This document shows positions 1 through 9,079 of a stretch of 58,250 bases of DNA, piece by piece. The stretch lies in NCBI GenBank assembly GCA_035384605.1, contig DAOOIV010000020.1, positions 1 through 58,250 on the forward strand, read 5' to 3'. How positions within the stretch are numbered: position 1 is the stretch's first letter; every line of letters begins with the position of its first letter. Position numbers and translations under genes: made by a program. This stretch comes from Phycisphaerae bacterium (GTDB taxonomy: Bacteria > Planctomycetota > Phycisphaerae > UBA1845 > PWPN01). The notes beneath the pieces were generated by a model that was not told the DNA's origin, did no database searches, and saw only the letters and a list, made by a program, of their open reading frames with translations.

Positions 1-1023
1 CGACTGGCCGGCCTCCAGGCCGAAGTAGCCGGGGACGATGGACCCGTCCACGATCCCGCACAGGCCGGGGATGTCGGGCAGAGGGCTGGTGTTCGGGTGG
101 ATCATCATGTCGCAGGAACTGGTGCCGAGAATCTTGGCCAGCGAGCCGGGCTTGACGCCCGCGCCCACCGCGCCCAGATGAGCGTCAATCGACCCGACGG
201 CCACCGGAATGCCCGCGGGCAAGCCCATCTTGGCCGCCCACTCCGGGCACAGCATGCCGGCCCGCTCGTTCGAGGAGTAGGCTTTCTCATATGTTCCGCG
301 CCGCCGCAGATCGCCGAGAGCCGGATCAATCCGATCGAGGAAGTCCGCGGCCGGCAGGCCCCAACTCGCGTGATACATCGCCTTGTGACCTGCGGCACAG
401 ATGTTGTGTTTCCATTCGGCGGGGTTTTTGTTGCCGGTGATCACGGCCGGGATGAAGTCCGACTGCTCGACCCACGCCGCCGTCGCTTGAATGACCTCAG
501 GTGCGACGCGGATGCAGTGCAACGCTTTCGACCAGAACCACTCGCTGCTGTATGTGCCGCCGCACTTGGCGAGGTATTCAGGGTGTTCCTTCGAGGCCGC
601 GGCGGTGATCTGGGCGGCCTCGGCAAACGACGTGTGATCTTTCCACAGCCATGCCAGGGCATTGAGGTTCTTGGCGAATCTTCTTTGCCGGACCAGCGGC
701 TCGCCGGTCGCGTCCACCGGCAGGGGTGTGCTGGCAGTCGCGTCCACGCCGATCCCTATGATTCCCTCGGGCTTGAAGCCTTTGACCGCCTTGGCCTTCC
801 TGAGGGCGTCCTTCGTACACTTGCACATCGCCGTCAGCCAGTCATCCGGGTGCTGTCGGGCGACGTTCGGATCACGCCGGTCGAGGATGATGCCGGCTTC
901 GCCGCTCGAATACCCCGCCACGGCCGTGGCGACCTCCTTCCCGTTGGCCGGATCGACAATCAACGCCCGAGCCGAATTGGTCCCGAAATCCAAACCGAGT
1001 GCGAATGCTTTGACCTTGGCCAT
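1..1023 (-). CDS. araB: L-ribulokinase (FGGY kinase), 5' part, truncated by window edge
   Basis: Phosphorylates L-ribulose to L-ribulose 5-phosphate in cytoplasmic L-arabinose catabolism. The reading frame is open from an ATG at 1023 to base 1 (341 codons, no stop), so only the N-terminal part of a roughly 550-residue protein is present. The start reads MAKVKAFALGLDFGTNSARA, the FGGY phosphate-binding DFGTNSAR motif. Further in are FWSKALH, CAAGHKAMYHASWGLP, GTSSCDMM and GYFGLEAGQS, in the order typical of AraB rather than of xylulokinase or glycerol kinase. It lies 280 bases downstream of the stop of a secreted protein on the same strand. No araA or araD is visible; they may lie beyond the left edge. 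A 313-codon plus-strand frame over the same bases is an antisense shadow. Confidence 0.93.
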   Translation of the reverse strand, partial: MAKVKAFALGLDFGTNSARALIVDPANGKEVATAVAGYSSGEAGIILDRRDPNVARQHPDDWLTAMCKCTKDALRKAKAVKGFKPEGIIGIGVDATASTPLPVDATGEPLVRQRRFAKNLNALAWLWKDHTSFAEAAQITAAASKEHPEYLAKCGGTYSSEWFWSKALHCIRVAPEVIQATAAWVEQSDFIPAVITGNKNPAEWKHNICAAGHKAMYHASWGLPAADFLDRIDPALGDLRRRGTYEKAYSSNERAGMLCPEWAAKMGLPAGIPVAVGSIDAHLGAVGAGVKPGSLAKILGTSSCDMMIHPNTSPLPDIPGLCGIVDGSIVPGYFGLEAGQS

Positions 1024-1303
1024 GGTATTCCTCGCTAGGTGCTCGCAGACCGCAGTATGATCAGCGGCCGATGGAATTGAAGCGGCGGCAGCGAAAAGTG
1101 TCAAGAGAGGCACGCCGGCGGTTCAGACAAGGACACGTGGAAGGCGACAAACCCCTGCCGACGATTTCAGCAACCCACGCCCCCTTTGCCGTGGCCGTCC
1201 GGTACCGACCGACCCCGGCAAAGAGGGACGTGTTTCAACGGCAGCAGCCGGTCAGGCGGCATTCAACGGCTTGCCCAACCCCCGCGAATCCCTGTCCGAC
1301 GGC

Positions 1304-4261
1304 TCAAGGCACACACCCTTCGGGCGGGTTGTGCACGTCCAGCAGTATGCCGGGTCCCGTCGAGCAACGTTCGAACGCCATGTAGTCCGCCAGATCCACG
1401 TCGAGATCGCGATCGTGATCGAAGCACCTGCATGAGTAAGGCGCATCGGGCAACGTCGTCACACCCTCCCCGGCGAAGCACACCTGAAAGGCCGCGAAGT
1501 CCGCCTGATCCACATCGCTGTCGTTGTCTGCGTCGACTTCGACCGGCGAGCAGCCTCCAACCAGAGCAATGCCCACGTTGTCGACGTGGCTCACGGCACG
1601 GCCGACGGATCCTATCGTCTCGACCATTACGGTGGCCAATCCGCTGAAGACCGTGCCGCTCACCTGGACCTGCTGCCAGGTTGCCATGGGAGATACCACC
1701 TCAACGGAGGCCAACTCAGTGCCGTTCTCGTCACCGTCAAGCAGAATCAGACGGGTGGGGTGAGACATGGAGGTATCCGCTATTTTATTGTACAGGTATG
1801 CGGAGGCGTCAACCCGTTGACCTATCGAAGCCTTGATGGTCTGGAAAGCCCGCAAGACGACCGTGTCGTATGCGGTGAAACTCGCATAGTGATCACCTTC
1901 CTGGGGGCAGGGGGCCGAGAAGTAGACGCGAGTATCCCGCATCCAGCTGATTTCGGCCGGGACCGTGTCCCAGTGCAAGGCCCGCGAGCGGTCATAGGTC
2001 CCGTTGACGCAGGGACCGCCGGGCGGGTCGTTGGGATTAGTGCCGATCTCGAAACTGAGATTGGAGGGCGCGGCAGCCACCACCAGGAATGCTCGATACA
2101 GCGGCGTGGCACCGCCAACCACTATGGGCACTACGTTGTAACGACCCATTTCCTTGTCGTTCAAGTCGAACGTGGCCGTCCGCTCGGTCTGGTTGGAGCC
2201 GGCGGGGCCGAGAGTGCCGATGATCTCGCTGCCGCCGGTGTCGCGTACCAGCTTGATGCCGTTGAGACCCTCCAGGTTCGTGCCGGTAAGGGTCACCACC
2301 GCGGGTCCGTCGTTTGTCGCATGGGCAGGGCTGATGCTGTTGAGTTGGACCGCATACGGTTGGACGACCTGGAACGCGTTCTGCAATGAAGTGTCGTTGA
2401 CGCAACCCTGTTGCATAACCACGACGTTGTAGGTGCCCACGGGGGCATTGGTCAGATCAAGCTGACAGCGGATGCTGGTTCCCCCGACGACCTGCACGTT
2501 TGTGGCCATGATTGCCGCCGGCCCGACCAGGATCACAACCGGAGGTTCCGGTGAAGATACCAGGCCGCTCCCGGGAATGGCGGTGATCTGCACCACCTTG
2601 CCGGATTCGCCTTGCGACGGGGTGATGGTGCCGTTGAGGGTGAAGCTGTCCACGCACGGTTTGACCGAGAGCGCGTCGGCATGGAGAGAGATTTCGGTGC
2701 TGGTGACGTCCTTCTGTTCACAGAAGAAGAAAGCGGTCATTCGGGGTGTGTTCGCGACCGCGCTATAGTAAGCGAACTTCCAGTTGGACAAGCTGGTGCC
2801 CGAGGTGACGTTCACCAGGATCTTGTTATTGGTCGGCGAGGTGGTCAGGTTTGAAATGCGCACCGAGCTGTCGCCGTCCAGAAGCCCCATTCGGGCAATA
2901 CCCAGGGCCGTTTTCCAGGCGAAAAGCCCGCTGAAAGTGTACGTTTGACCCGGCGTGACACTGAAGGTTTGAAACGCCGTCGCACTGCGGCTCGTATCGA
3001 TCCCTGCCGTCAACCGGGCCATCGTACCGTAGTTATTGCCGTCCGCCGGGCAGGTGGGCGTCCAGGACAAGGGGTTGTTCCCGATGGTATAGCCGTTGAG
3101 GTTGAGGAAGTTCTGCCGCATGTCGGGATTGGGGACATAAAGATCGCCCCAGATGGTGTCGTGCCGCCAGTGACCGGAATCACAGGCCAGCCAGTCCGTC
3201 GGGAAATCCGGCGTCCGCGTGGGGGTGCAAGCAGGTGCCGCCGGGCTCTCGAAACTGCCGTTGCTGAAAGCCGGCAGGTAGACCTCCAGCGCGCCCGGGG
3301 CGACCGCCGGAACGCAGCCCGGACCGGTCACCACGATATCCCAGGGGCCCAAGGCCATGTCGGCAGGCAGGACAAAATCGGCGACGATACTGGTCGCCGT
3401 CGAACTGGTGATCGTGCCGACGATATCTGCCGAGCCCTTCCGCTTGAGTTTGACGGCCATCTGATCGGGCGTGAAGTTCAAGCCCGTGATAGTCAGAGTC
3501 TGCGTACTGGCTCGGGGGACACTGCGATCGCCGGTCTGGGTGCTGATGACGCCGACGGCGGCGCCGGCGTCGTTTGTGGGGCTGTCTATCTCCGGCTGAA
3601 GCGTGCAGTCGGTCTCCTCGGCCAGGACAAGGTCGTCCACCACGATCGCTTCCATGTGAGACCATGTCGCGGGGGCCAACTGCTCGGCCCAGATCTTCAC
3701 CGTGAGCTCGGCGGTTGTGGGGGTGGCGATCAACGGCGTGAACTCTTCCCAGCCGAAGAAGGGGAAACTATAGCGGTCGCCGACGATGACGGAGCGGTCC
3801 TTCAGCACCGTTCCCGTCACGGGGCCGTCGATGAGTTGAACGTGGGCGCGCATTTTCGTCCACCGACCATCGGCCCGCATTCTGGACATCGCGGCCCACA
3901 CACCCGAAAGCCGATATGTCTTGCCGGGTTCCACGGCAACCGTCTGGTATAAGTACATGGCAGCGGTCAGCTTGTCGGCGTTCTCGAGGGCTCCGTAATA
4001 ACCGTCCGCGTTCGGTCCTCCAGGGCAGAGGTTGATAAGTTCCCAGTCGTTTTCCTCGTTCTTGGCAAACCAGCGGCTGAAGCGGTTCCAGTCGCTGCAT
4101 TGCCAGCCTGTCGGGTGTGTCTTGTCTCGCCAGCCGCGCTCGGGGCCGCAGGCCCCGGGTCCGACCGGGTCTGAAAAGCCGGGATTGACCAGCAGATTTG
4201 TCTGTCCGAACGCGGGCAAGCACAGCGCCAGCCCCGCCACGGCCAGGATCGTATTGCGCAT
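1304..4261 (-). CDS. Secreted multidomain protein with C-terminal dockerin-like calcium-binding repeats
   Basis: A 985-residue exported protein of unknown function. The ATG at 4261 has GGAGG eight bases upstream and opens a signal peptide (MRNTILAVAGLALCLPAFGQ); a longer frame to 4459 lacks these features. The mature protein begins TNLLVNPGFSDP. Related openings (FSNGSFESP, NLSFEIGTNP) recur twice, suggesting three jelly-roll, carbohydrate-binding-like modules. Between them lie IPT/TIG-like Ig segments (LTITGLNFTP, VTLTGTNLEGL). The last 80 residues carry two acidic loops, DADNDSDVDQADF and DHDRDLDVDLADY, each followed by an aromatic/hydrophobic helix, as in the dockerin-like repeats common in planctomycete surface proteins. 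No catalytic motif was recognised. A role in surface attachment or substrate binding is inference. Confidence 0.85.
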   Translation of the reverse strand: MRNTILAVAGLALCLPAFGQTNLLVNPGFSDPVGPGACGPERGWRDKTHPTGWQCSDWNRFSRWFAKNEENDWELINLCPGGPNADGYYGALENADKLTAAMYLYQTVAVEPGKTYRLSGVWAAMSRMRADGRWTKMRAHVQLIDGPVTGTVLKDRSVIVGDRYSFPFFGWEEFTPLIATPTTAELTVKIWAEQLAPATWSHMEAIVVDDLVLAEETDCTLQPEIDSPTNDAGAAVGVISTQTGDRSVPRASTQTLTITGLNFTPDQMAVKLKRKGSADIVGTITSSTATSIVADFVLPADMALGPWDIVVTGPGCVPAVAPGALEVYLPAFSNGSFESPAAPACTPTRTPDFPTDWLACDSGHWRHDTIWGDLYVPNPDMRQNFLNLNGYTIGNNPLSWTPTCPADGNNYGTMARLTAGIDTSRSATAFQTFSVTPGQTYTFSGLFAWKTALGIARMGLLDGDSSVRISNLTTSPTNNKILVNVTSGTSLSNWKFAYYSAVANTPRMTAFFFCEQKDVTSTEISLHADALSVKPCVDSFTLNGTITPSQGESGKVVQITAIPGSGLVSSPEPPVVILVGPAAIMATNVQVVGGTSIRCQLDLTNAPVGTYNVVVMQQGCVNDTSLQNAFQVVQPYAVQLNSISPAHATNDGPAVVTLTGTNLEGLNGIKLVRDTGGSEIIGTLGPAGSNQTERTATFDLNDKEMGRYNVVPIVVGGATPLYRAFLVVAAAPSNLSFEIGTNPNDPPGGPCVNGTYDRSRALHWDTVPAEISWMRDTRVYFSAPCPQEGDHYASFTAYDTVVLRAFQTIKASIGQRVDASAYLYNKIADTSMSHPTRLILLDGDENGTELASVEVVSPMATWQQVQVSGTVFSGLATVMVETIGSVGRAVSHVDNVGIALVGGCSPVEVDADNDSDVDQADFAAFQVCFAGEGVTTLPDAPYSCRCFDHDRDLDVDLADYMAFERCSTGPGILLDVHNPPEGCVP

Positions 4262-4319
4262 GGGCACATCCTCCACTGTCTTCTGTTTTTTCTGAAATCT
4301 GTTCTCTGCGAAGCTACCG

Positions 4320-4338
4320 GCCCGAGCTATGCTCGGGC
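4320..4338. terminator. Short perfect hairpin in the intergenic region
   Basis: GCCCGAGC, a 3-base loop (TAT) and GCTCGGGC form a perfect 8-bp stem 59 bases upstream of the secreted protein's start. There is no T-run. It may be a leader structure or part of a termination region with the larger hairpin at 4441-4477. Confidence 0.35.
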
Positions 4339-4440
4339 ACGGGCCTGATTGCCGGCTTAATCGCTGCGGACTCTTGCCGCACAGATTTGCTCCTGAACGC
4401 AGCGAACCGACCGGATCACAGGCTCCGACCCGTGGCGATC

Positions 4441-4477
4441 GGTGGGCTGCAGTGATCACTTGTAACTGCAGCCCACC
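4441..4477 (-). terminator. Strong hairpin downstream of the PEP-CTERM gene
   Basis: Perfect inverted repeat GGTGGGCTGCAGT / ACTGCAGCCCACC (13-bp stem, 11-base loop), 58 bases past the stop of the PEP-CTERM gene that ends at 4535. No U-run follows on the minus strand, so intrinsic termination is plausible but not certain; it could also protect mRNA ends. Confidence 0.5.
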
Positions 4478-4534
4478 TGTCGCTCATCATCGGGATTTGC
4501 TCACAACCATCCGGGTTGTACCGGACAGGCTCGG

Positions 4535-5404
4535 CTACGACCGCCTTCTCAGGAACATCGTGCCCGCAAGCAGCAGCAGCAGCGATGACGGTTCGGGCAC
4601 AGATGCCAGGAAGTCCGCGTCCGTCGGCACGTAGTCCACGAAGCCCGGTTTGTCTGGATGGCCGGTTCTGGCAAAGCAGATCACGTCGATCCGCCCGTTA
4701 TAGACACCGGCTTCCCGCTCGTACAGCCGGAAGGTGATCTTATCGTCGACCAGATTGAAGGTCTTGGCCAGGAAATCCCGATCGTCGGGTTGCTCAGTGT
4801 TCAGCCAGGTCCAGTTGGGCCGGACGCCGCCGATGTAGTCGGGATCCACCCAAATGAAGTTCTGGAGAACGCGGTCGTCATCATTGGCTCTGCCGGCCAG
4901 GGCCGCCTGCCAATCGGCCTCTGTGGGGTTGCTGACATTCAGGTCGGAGGGATGACCGTTTACAAACAACCAGTCGGAATCCCAGAACATGTCAGGATTT
5001 CCACCCGGCGTCCCACCGTACTCAGCCGCATCAGCAATCTGGCTGCGGAACCAGACGCCCCAATCCCCCGTCAGATTAAAGTGGGCCGGCAACGCACTCT
5101 TCGGAATCTCGTATTGAACCCACCAGTCCTCCTGATAGCCGCCGCTGTGCGACCAACTGCCGGCGTGATTGACATCCTTGCCGAAGTAGTAGGCACTGCC
5201 ACTGAGCGGGGCATTGGCCTTCGGATCCGGGAAGTAGTCGGGTGTCCCGTCGCTCATGCTGCGGGCGGTGAAGGCATCCGCGGTGATCCATATCTGTTGG
5301 ATACCGCCTTGCTCCGAGTAGCGGACACCCCCGGCTGCTGGTGAGACCAGCAAGAGCATCCCCACAAGGATGGCAGTGCCAACCTGTATTCGTGTACCGG
5401 ACAT
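4535..5404 (-). CDS. PEP-CTERM sorting domain protein
   Basis: Exported 289-residue protein, predicted to be cleaved and anchored or released by an exosortase system. GAGGAG lies seven bases before the ATG at 5404. Residues 1-25 form a signal peptide (MSGTRIQVGTAILVGMLLLV). The C-terminus has the full tripartite signal: VPEP, a hydrophobic segment (SSLLLLLAGTMF) and a terminal RRR cluster. The body (GVRYSEQGGIQQIWITADAF onward) is rich in Trp, Asp and Gly and was not assigned to a family. A 13-bp hairpin sits downstream. No exosortase gene is in the window, so the sorting enzyme must be elsewhere. Confidence 0.88.
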   Translation of the reverse strand: MSGTRIQVGTAILVGMLLLVSPAAGGVRYSEQGGIQQIWITADAFTARSMSDGTPDYFPDPKANAPLSGSAYYFGKDVNHAGSWSHSGGYQEDWWVQYEIPKSALPAHFNLTGDWGVWFRSQIADAAEYGGTPGGNPDMFWDSDWLFVNGHPSDLNVSNPTEADWQAALAGRANDDDRVLQNFIWVDPDYIGGVRPNWTWLNTEQPDDRDFLAKTFNLVDDKITFRLYEREAGVYNGRIDVICFARTGHPDKPGFVDYVPTDADFLASVPEPSSLLLLLAGTMFLRRRS

Positions 5405-5766
5405 TTGCGTGCTCCTCTCTCTCTAAAACAGAAACTCCACATCCCCGGCGCCGCACGCGCGGTGCCGTTCACACCCACTGCAAGGTTTTGATAGTTGGGA
5501 TCTCGTCCTCAACTCTCCCCATTTGACGTCTCCGTCCGAACTGACCGGATACCGATGTGAGCCGCCTTTTTCGGCCGCCGAAGCCGCCAAAGGCGAAACA
5601 GATAATAATGCGGCGGCGGGCCGAGTGTCAAGAAAAAAAGAGGGCGTTCAGCAGATTGATCCCTATGCCATAGTTGGGGGTTTGGCGGCAAGATTGCAGG
5701 CCGGACGCTGAAGACGATCGCAAAGACTGCTCCTCGAACGGTTTAAAGTGCTTGTCGAACGTTGGG
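5405..5766. other. Intergenic, no gene seen
   Basis: About 360 bases between the start of the PEP-CTERM gene and the end of nfo. It holds the GAGGAG ribosome site of the former. No credible ORF, RNA or strong hairpin was found. Confidence 0.6.
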
Positions 5767-6669
5767 TCAGGTGTCGGGTTCTCTCAGCAGCGACCGTATG
5801 AAACGCAAGTTGACGCGATCGAAATCCCGACCGCGAGTGTCGGCTCCTTTTGGCGTTTCCAAGATCATCGGACGGCCCAAGAAACGCGGGTCGTTGACCA
5901 GGCGGCGGAAAGCACTGCGGCCCAGGCGGCCTTTGTCGATGTGTTCGTGGCGGTCAACGCGCGAGCCCAGCGGCTTCTTCGAGTCGTTCATGTGGAAACA
6001 CAGCAAGCGGTCAAGGCCGATGATGCGGTCGAATGCCTGGAAGGTTTCCGCATAACCCGCATCGGTTGTCAGGTCATACCCCGCGGCGAAGAGGTGGCAG
6101 GTATCGACGCAAACAGCGATACGGTGGGGGGCATCAGTCTGCGAAATGATCCCGGCCAGGTGCTCGAATCGCCAGCCGATGCCGGTGCCCTGACCGGCGG
6201 TGGTTTCCAGAACGGTTCTTGTGCGCGAGCCTTCCGTTCGAGCGTGAATGACGTTCAGTGCAGCCGCGATCCGGCGAATACCCCAGCCCTCTCCTCGGCC
6301 GTTGTGTGAGCCCGGATGCACCACCAGCCCGACAATCCCCAGCCGTTCGCAACGGCGCAGCTCATCGGTGTACGAGTGGATGCTGCGCCGCCACAAGGCG
6401 CGGTCGGGCGAGGCCAAGTTAATCAGGTAAGTCGCATGGGCCACGACCGGGCCGAGCCCCGTCCTGCTTCGGGCCGCCTCCCACAAGCGGACCGCCTCGA
6501 CCGTCAGGACCGGAGCGCTCCATTGCCGCTGATTCTTGACGAATACCTGGAAACAGTCGCATCCGACCTCGACCGCCCGGCGAAAAGCCGCGTGTACGCC
6601 GCCGGCGATGGACATGTGAGCTCCGAAGCGACGCTGGCCGGCCGGTACGTTGGATTCTCTCTTCGCCAT
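5767..6669 (-). CDS. nfo: Endonuclease IV (apurinic/apyrimidinic endonuclease)
   Basis: Cleaves DNA 5' to abasic sites in base-excision repair, using a zinc cluster in a TIM barrel. From MAKRES at 6669 the protein is 300 residues, close to the family's roughly 285. Family motifs appear in order: GAHMSIAGG, QVFVKNQRQW, VVAHATYLINLASP, VVHPGSHNG, TVLETTAGQGTGIG, CVDTCHLFAAGYD, FHMNDSKKPLGSRVDRHEHI and MILETPK. These supply the conserved His, Glu and Asp zinc ligands. The frame extends upstream to 6807, but that part is not family-like. The start has an AAGGA-like site about 11 bases upstream; an in-frame GTG three codons earlier is an alternative. The gene is divergent from the methyltransferase gene. 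Confidence 0.95.
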   Translation of the reverse strand: MAKRESNVPAGQRRFGAHMSIAGGVHAAFRRAVEVGCDCFQVFVKNQRQWSAPVLTVEAVRLWEAARSRTGLGPVVAHATYLINLASPDRALWRRSIHSYTDELRRCERLGIVGLVVHPGSHNGRGEGWGIRRIAAALNVIHARTEGSRTRTVLETTAGQGTGIGWRFEHLAGIISQTDAPHRIAVCVDTCHLFAAGYDLTTDAGYAETFQAFDRIIGLDRLLCFHMNDSKKPLGSRVDRHEHIDKGRLGRSAFRRLVNDPRFLGRPMILETPKGADTRGRDFDRVNLRFIRSLLREPDT

Positions 6670-7064
6670 TCGGCTCACGTCCTTCGTTCGGCGTGGATTG
6701 TGGTGCCGACGTCCCCGTCGGCACATGCTCCCGCCCTGTCTATCGCTAATCGCCGAGAGTTGATCGCTTTTCTTCGCAGATTGTAGGATGCACCGGCAGA
6801 ATGACAACTGAGCACCGGCTCACGAACAAGGTTCTTTGCAATTGTGTCCGACAGCCTGCGGAAATAATATGGAGGTTTCGTGCTGGCAGGTGGCGGGGGT
6901 GTCCGTAGGGAGGCGGTCGGCGGTTCAGCAGGAACGGAGGAGCCGAGACGCCGTGGGTAGCCTCTGAGGGTCGCAAGGGGCCGTAAAAGAGCGCCACGGC
7001 CCGATCGCCCGGCCGGTGTGTGACGCGGATCTTCTTCGGCCTCCTTCGGCAAGGAGAATCTCTC
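6670..7064. other. Divergent intergenic region
   Basis: 395 bases between nfo (minus) and a methyltransferase gene (plus). It should hold both promoters. An AAGGAG site at 7051-7056 belongs to the methyltransferase. No gene or clear RNA was recognised. Confidence 0.5.
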
Positions 7065-7823
7065 GTGAACAATCCGTGGCAATATGATGAGACGATTCAA
7101 GTCGGCACGGACTATCGCGACGAGAACGAGGTGCGGGTCTACGACCGACGCATGCAGACGCTGCGCGACGTGGGCGGTGAGGTGAAGGACATCCAGAGGG
7201 CCCTGCTGCTCTCGTCGGATTCGATCGTGTGGGAGATCGGGACCGGCACAGGGGAATGCGCCCTCGCTCTTGCCCCGGCGGTCAGGCATGTGTATGCCAG
7301 TGATGTCTCCCCAGCCATGCTGGAATATGCTCGCCGGAAAGCGGAGCAACGCGGCGTCAGCAGCGTGACGTTCGAAAAGGGCGGGTTTCTTTCCGGCTTC
7401 CGGCCGGATCATCCAGTGGACGGAATCATCACCCAGTTGGCGCTGCACCACCTTCCGGATTTCTGGAAGTCGCGAGCGCTAGATGTGATAACGGGAAGCC
7501 TTCGTCCGGGACGGCGACTCTACCTGCGCGACGTTGTCTTTCCTTCAACGACCGATGATTACGATGTCTTCTTCAAGACGGTGGTGGATGGAGTCCGGTC
7601 ACAAGCAGGTGACGAGATGGCCCAACGGACGATACAACACATCAAGACGGAGTTCTCGACCCTGGATTGGATACTGGAAGGAATGATGATTCGCAGCGGG
7701 TTGGAAATCGTGGAGAAAAGCAGCACGGGTTTCGTGTCGGTATATGTGTGCGAGAGGATCACGGACGGGGAAACGGCTAAATCGGGGAACACCGTACCGT
7801 TTAGACCCACGAGGTTTTCGTGA
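7065..7823 (+). CDS. Class I SAM-dependent methyltransferase
   Basis: Cytoplasmic methyltransferase of 252 residues; substrate unknown. The chosen GTG start at 7065 has AAGGAG with an 8-base spacer and gives an N-terminus of MNNPWQYDETIQVG. The upstream in-frame GTG at 7020 lacks such a site. The Rossmann fold shows motif I VWEIGTGTGECALALA, an acidic residue after strand 2 (VYASDVSPAML), and the post-motif LALHHLPDFW. C-terminal residues (TLDWILEGMMIRSGLEIVE) resemble the end of ubiquinone/menaquinone-type and other small-molecule methyltransferases. No neighbour suggests a pathway. Confidence 0.85.
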   Translation: MNNPWQYDETIQVGTDYRDENEVRVYDRRMQTLRDVGGEVKDIQRALLLSSDSIVWEIGTGTGECALALAPAVRHVYASDVSPAMLEYARRKAEQRGVSSVTFEKGGFLSGFRPDHPVDGIITQLALHHLPDFWKSRALDVITGSLRPGRRLYLRDVVFPSTTDDYDVFFKTVVDGVRSQAGDEMAQRTIQHIKTEFSTLDWILEGMMIRSGLEIVEKSSTGFVSVYVCERITDGETAKSGNTVPFRPTRFS

Positions 7824-8201
7824 CGCGCCCCGGAAACGAGACCTTCGCTCCCCAAGGCGGCTTTCCGCCGCAACCAAAAGATGCGCGCAAAACGCACACC
7901 TGGTCGCGACGCAAGAGACTCACAAACCGGCAATGCGGGTGTTTCCTTTTCTGCAAAGCAACAGGGGAGGACGGAATCGGATTCTCTTGAGATAACCGGC
8001 AGGACGTCTCTGGGGGAGACGCTAAATAACGTGGGCGGCGAAAAACGAGCACGAGCCGACGCGCGGTCTTGTGCTCGTGCTTGCCTTTCGCAAACACACT
8101 ACCCTTTCCCTACGCTCGTGCACCATCGGTAGTAGTATGTGACAGACACGCCCGGGAAGACAATGACTTCCGCCTTTCCGGTCCGGAATCACGCACGTCA
8201 T
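7824..8201. other. Convergent intergenic region with three small hairpins
   Basis: Lies between the 3' ends of the methyltransferase (plus) and nrdR (minus). Inverted repeats: GGCGG/CCGCC at 7857-7870 (34 bases after the methyltransferase stop), CGTCTC/GAGACG at 8005-8021, and AGCACGAGC/GCTCGTGCT at 8048-8081. Each could help terminate one of the converging transcripts; none has a T-run. No gene seen. Confidence 0.45.
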
Positions 8202-8699
8202 TCACTCAAACAAGCTCTGTTGACCGGGGACGTCGTTGCGGCTGCGATCGTAGACGCTCTTGGCCTCGTCGATAAGTTCGCCGAGATCGGCAAACCTGCG
8301 GTAGACGCTGGCGAAGCGAACATAGGCGATGGGGTCGACGTCGCGCAGCTTCGCGGCGACGATGGCACCGATGGTCTGACTGCTGACTTCCCGGTCATGC
8401 TCCTTGAAGACCGCATCCTCCACTGCGTCAACGAGTTTGGCTAGGGAGTCGTCATCGACCGGCCGCTTGTAACACGCCCGTTGCAGGCCCGCGAGGATTT
8501 TCGACCGATCGTAAGGAACCCGGGTGCCGTCGCGCTTGATAACCAGAAGCCGGACCTCGTTTTCAACCCGCTCCTTGGTGGTGAATCGTTTGTGGCAAAA
8601 CTGGCAGACTCGCCGACGACGAATGACCTCGCCGCCCTCGCTGAGACGCGAGTCGATGACCTTGTCCTGATTGATTTCCTTGCAGTACGGGCAGCGCAT
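8202..8699 (-). CDS. nrdR: Transcriptional repressor NrdR
   Basis: Represses ribonucleotide reductase genes in response to ATP/dATP. The 165-residue protein starts MRCPYCKEINQDKVIDSR. Its zinc ribbon uses Cys3/Cys6 and Cys32/Cys35 (VCQFCHKRFTT), followed by an ATP-cone domain (VIKRDGTRVPYDRSKILAGL through AYVRFASVYRRF), with length and domain order typical of the family. The frame is open upstream to 9014 but that part has no family character, so the ATG at 8699 is used; its ribosome site is weak. No nrdA, nrdB or nrdJ is in the window, so its targets are elsewhere. Confidence 0.96.
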   Translation of the reverse strand: MRCPYCKEINQDKVIDSRLSEGGEVIRRRRVCQFCHKRFTTKERVENEVRLLVIKRDGTRVPYDRSKILAGLQRACYKRPVDDDSLAKLVDAVEDAVFKEHDREVSSQTIGAIVAAKLRDVDPIAYVRFASVYRRFADLGELIDEAKSVYDRSRNDVPGQQSLFE

Positions 8700-9079
8700 G
8701 CTTATATGCCCAAAGTCACCAAGGGGGCCTGTTGCGTCCGCGAACCGATCCGGCCCCGGGCCGCCAGTGCGTTCCAGACACTCGGCCGATGTCATCCAGG
8801 GCAGGCACCAGATCTGGAGTATAACGACATTTGGCGGCCCAAGATATAGCCGCCGATGCAAAAAACGCAAGCGCCAGTGACAATCGGTCGGCTCGTGAGT
8901 GCGAGATAATCTCGGCGGACGTGCTACTGGCATCTCGTCTGCCCGTCTCCTCCGCATGGTCCGACCAGCGGCTTGTTGTACTCCCAGAATGCCCCCGGCG
9001 AGTTCCTCGCACACTCCAAAGACTATCTGCTGCTTAGGGCCCCCTTGGCAAAAACGGCGTTTGTGGGCATAGTGGGCGA
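8700..9079. other. Divergent intergenic region
   Basis: 380 bases between nrdR (minus) and the tRNase Z-like gene (plus). Open frames here are extensions without coding character. No NrdR-box pair, RNA or repeat was recognised. Confidence 0.5.

Noticed and set aside
97..1038. A 313-codon plus-strand open frame
   Set aside because: It is antisense to the clear L-ribulokinase frame and its translation has no family-like motif and is Arg/Gly/His-rich, as for GC-rich shadows.
7981..8100. A structured RNA or riboswitch in the methyltransferase/nrdR gap
   Set aside because: Only three short independent hairpins were found, with no known riboswitch core, and both genes converge here, so termination is the simpler reading.
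8202..9014. A longer NrdR starting at 9014
   Set aside because: The upstream extension has no family similarity; NrdR proteins begin at the zinc ribbon, here at 8699.
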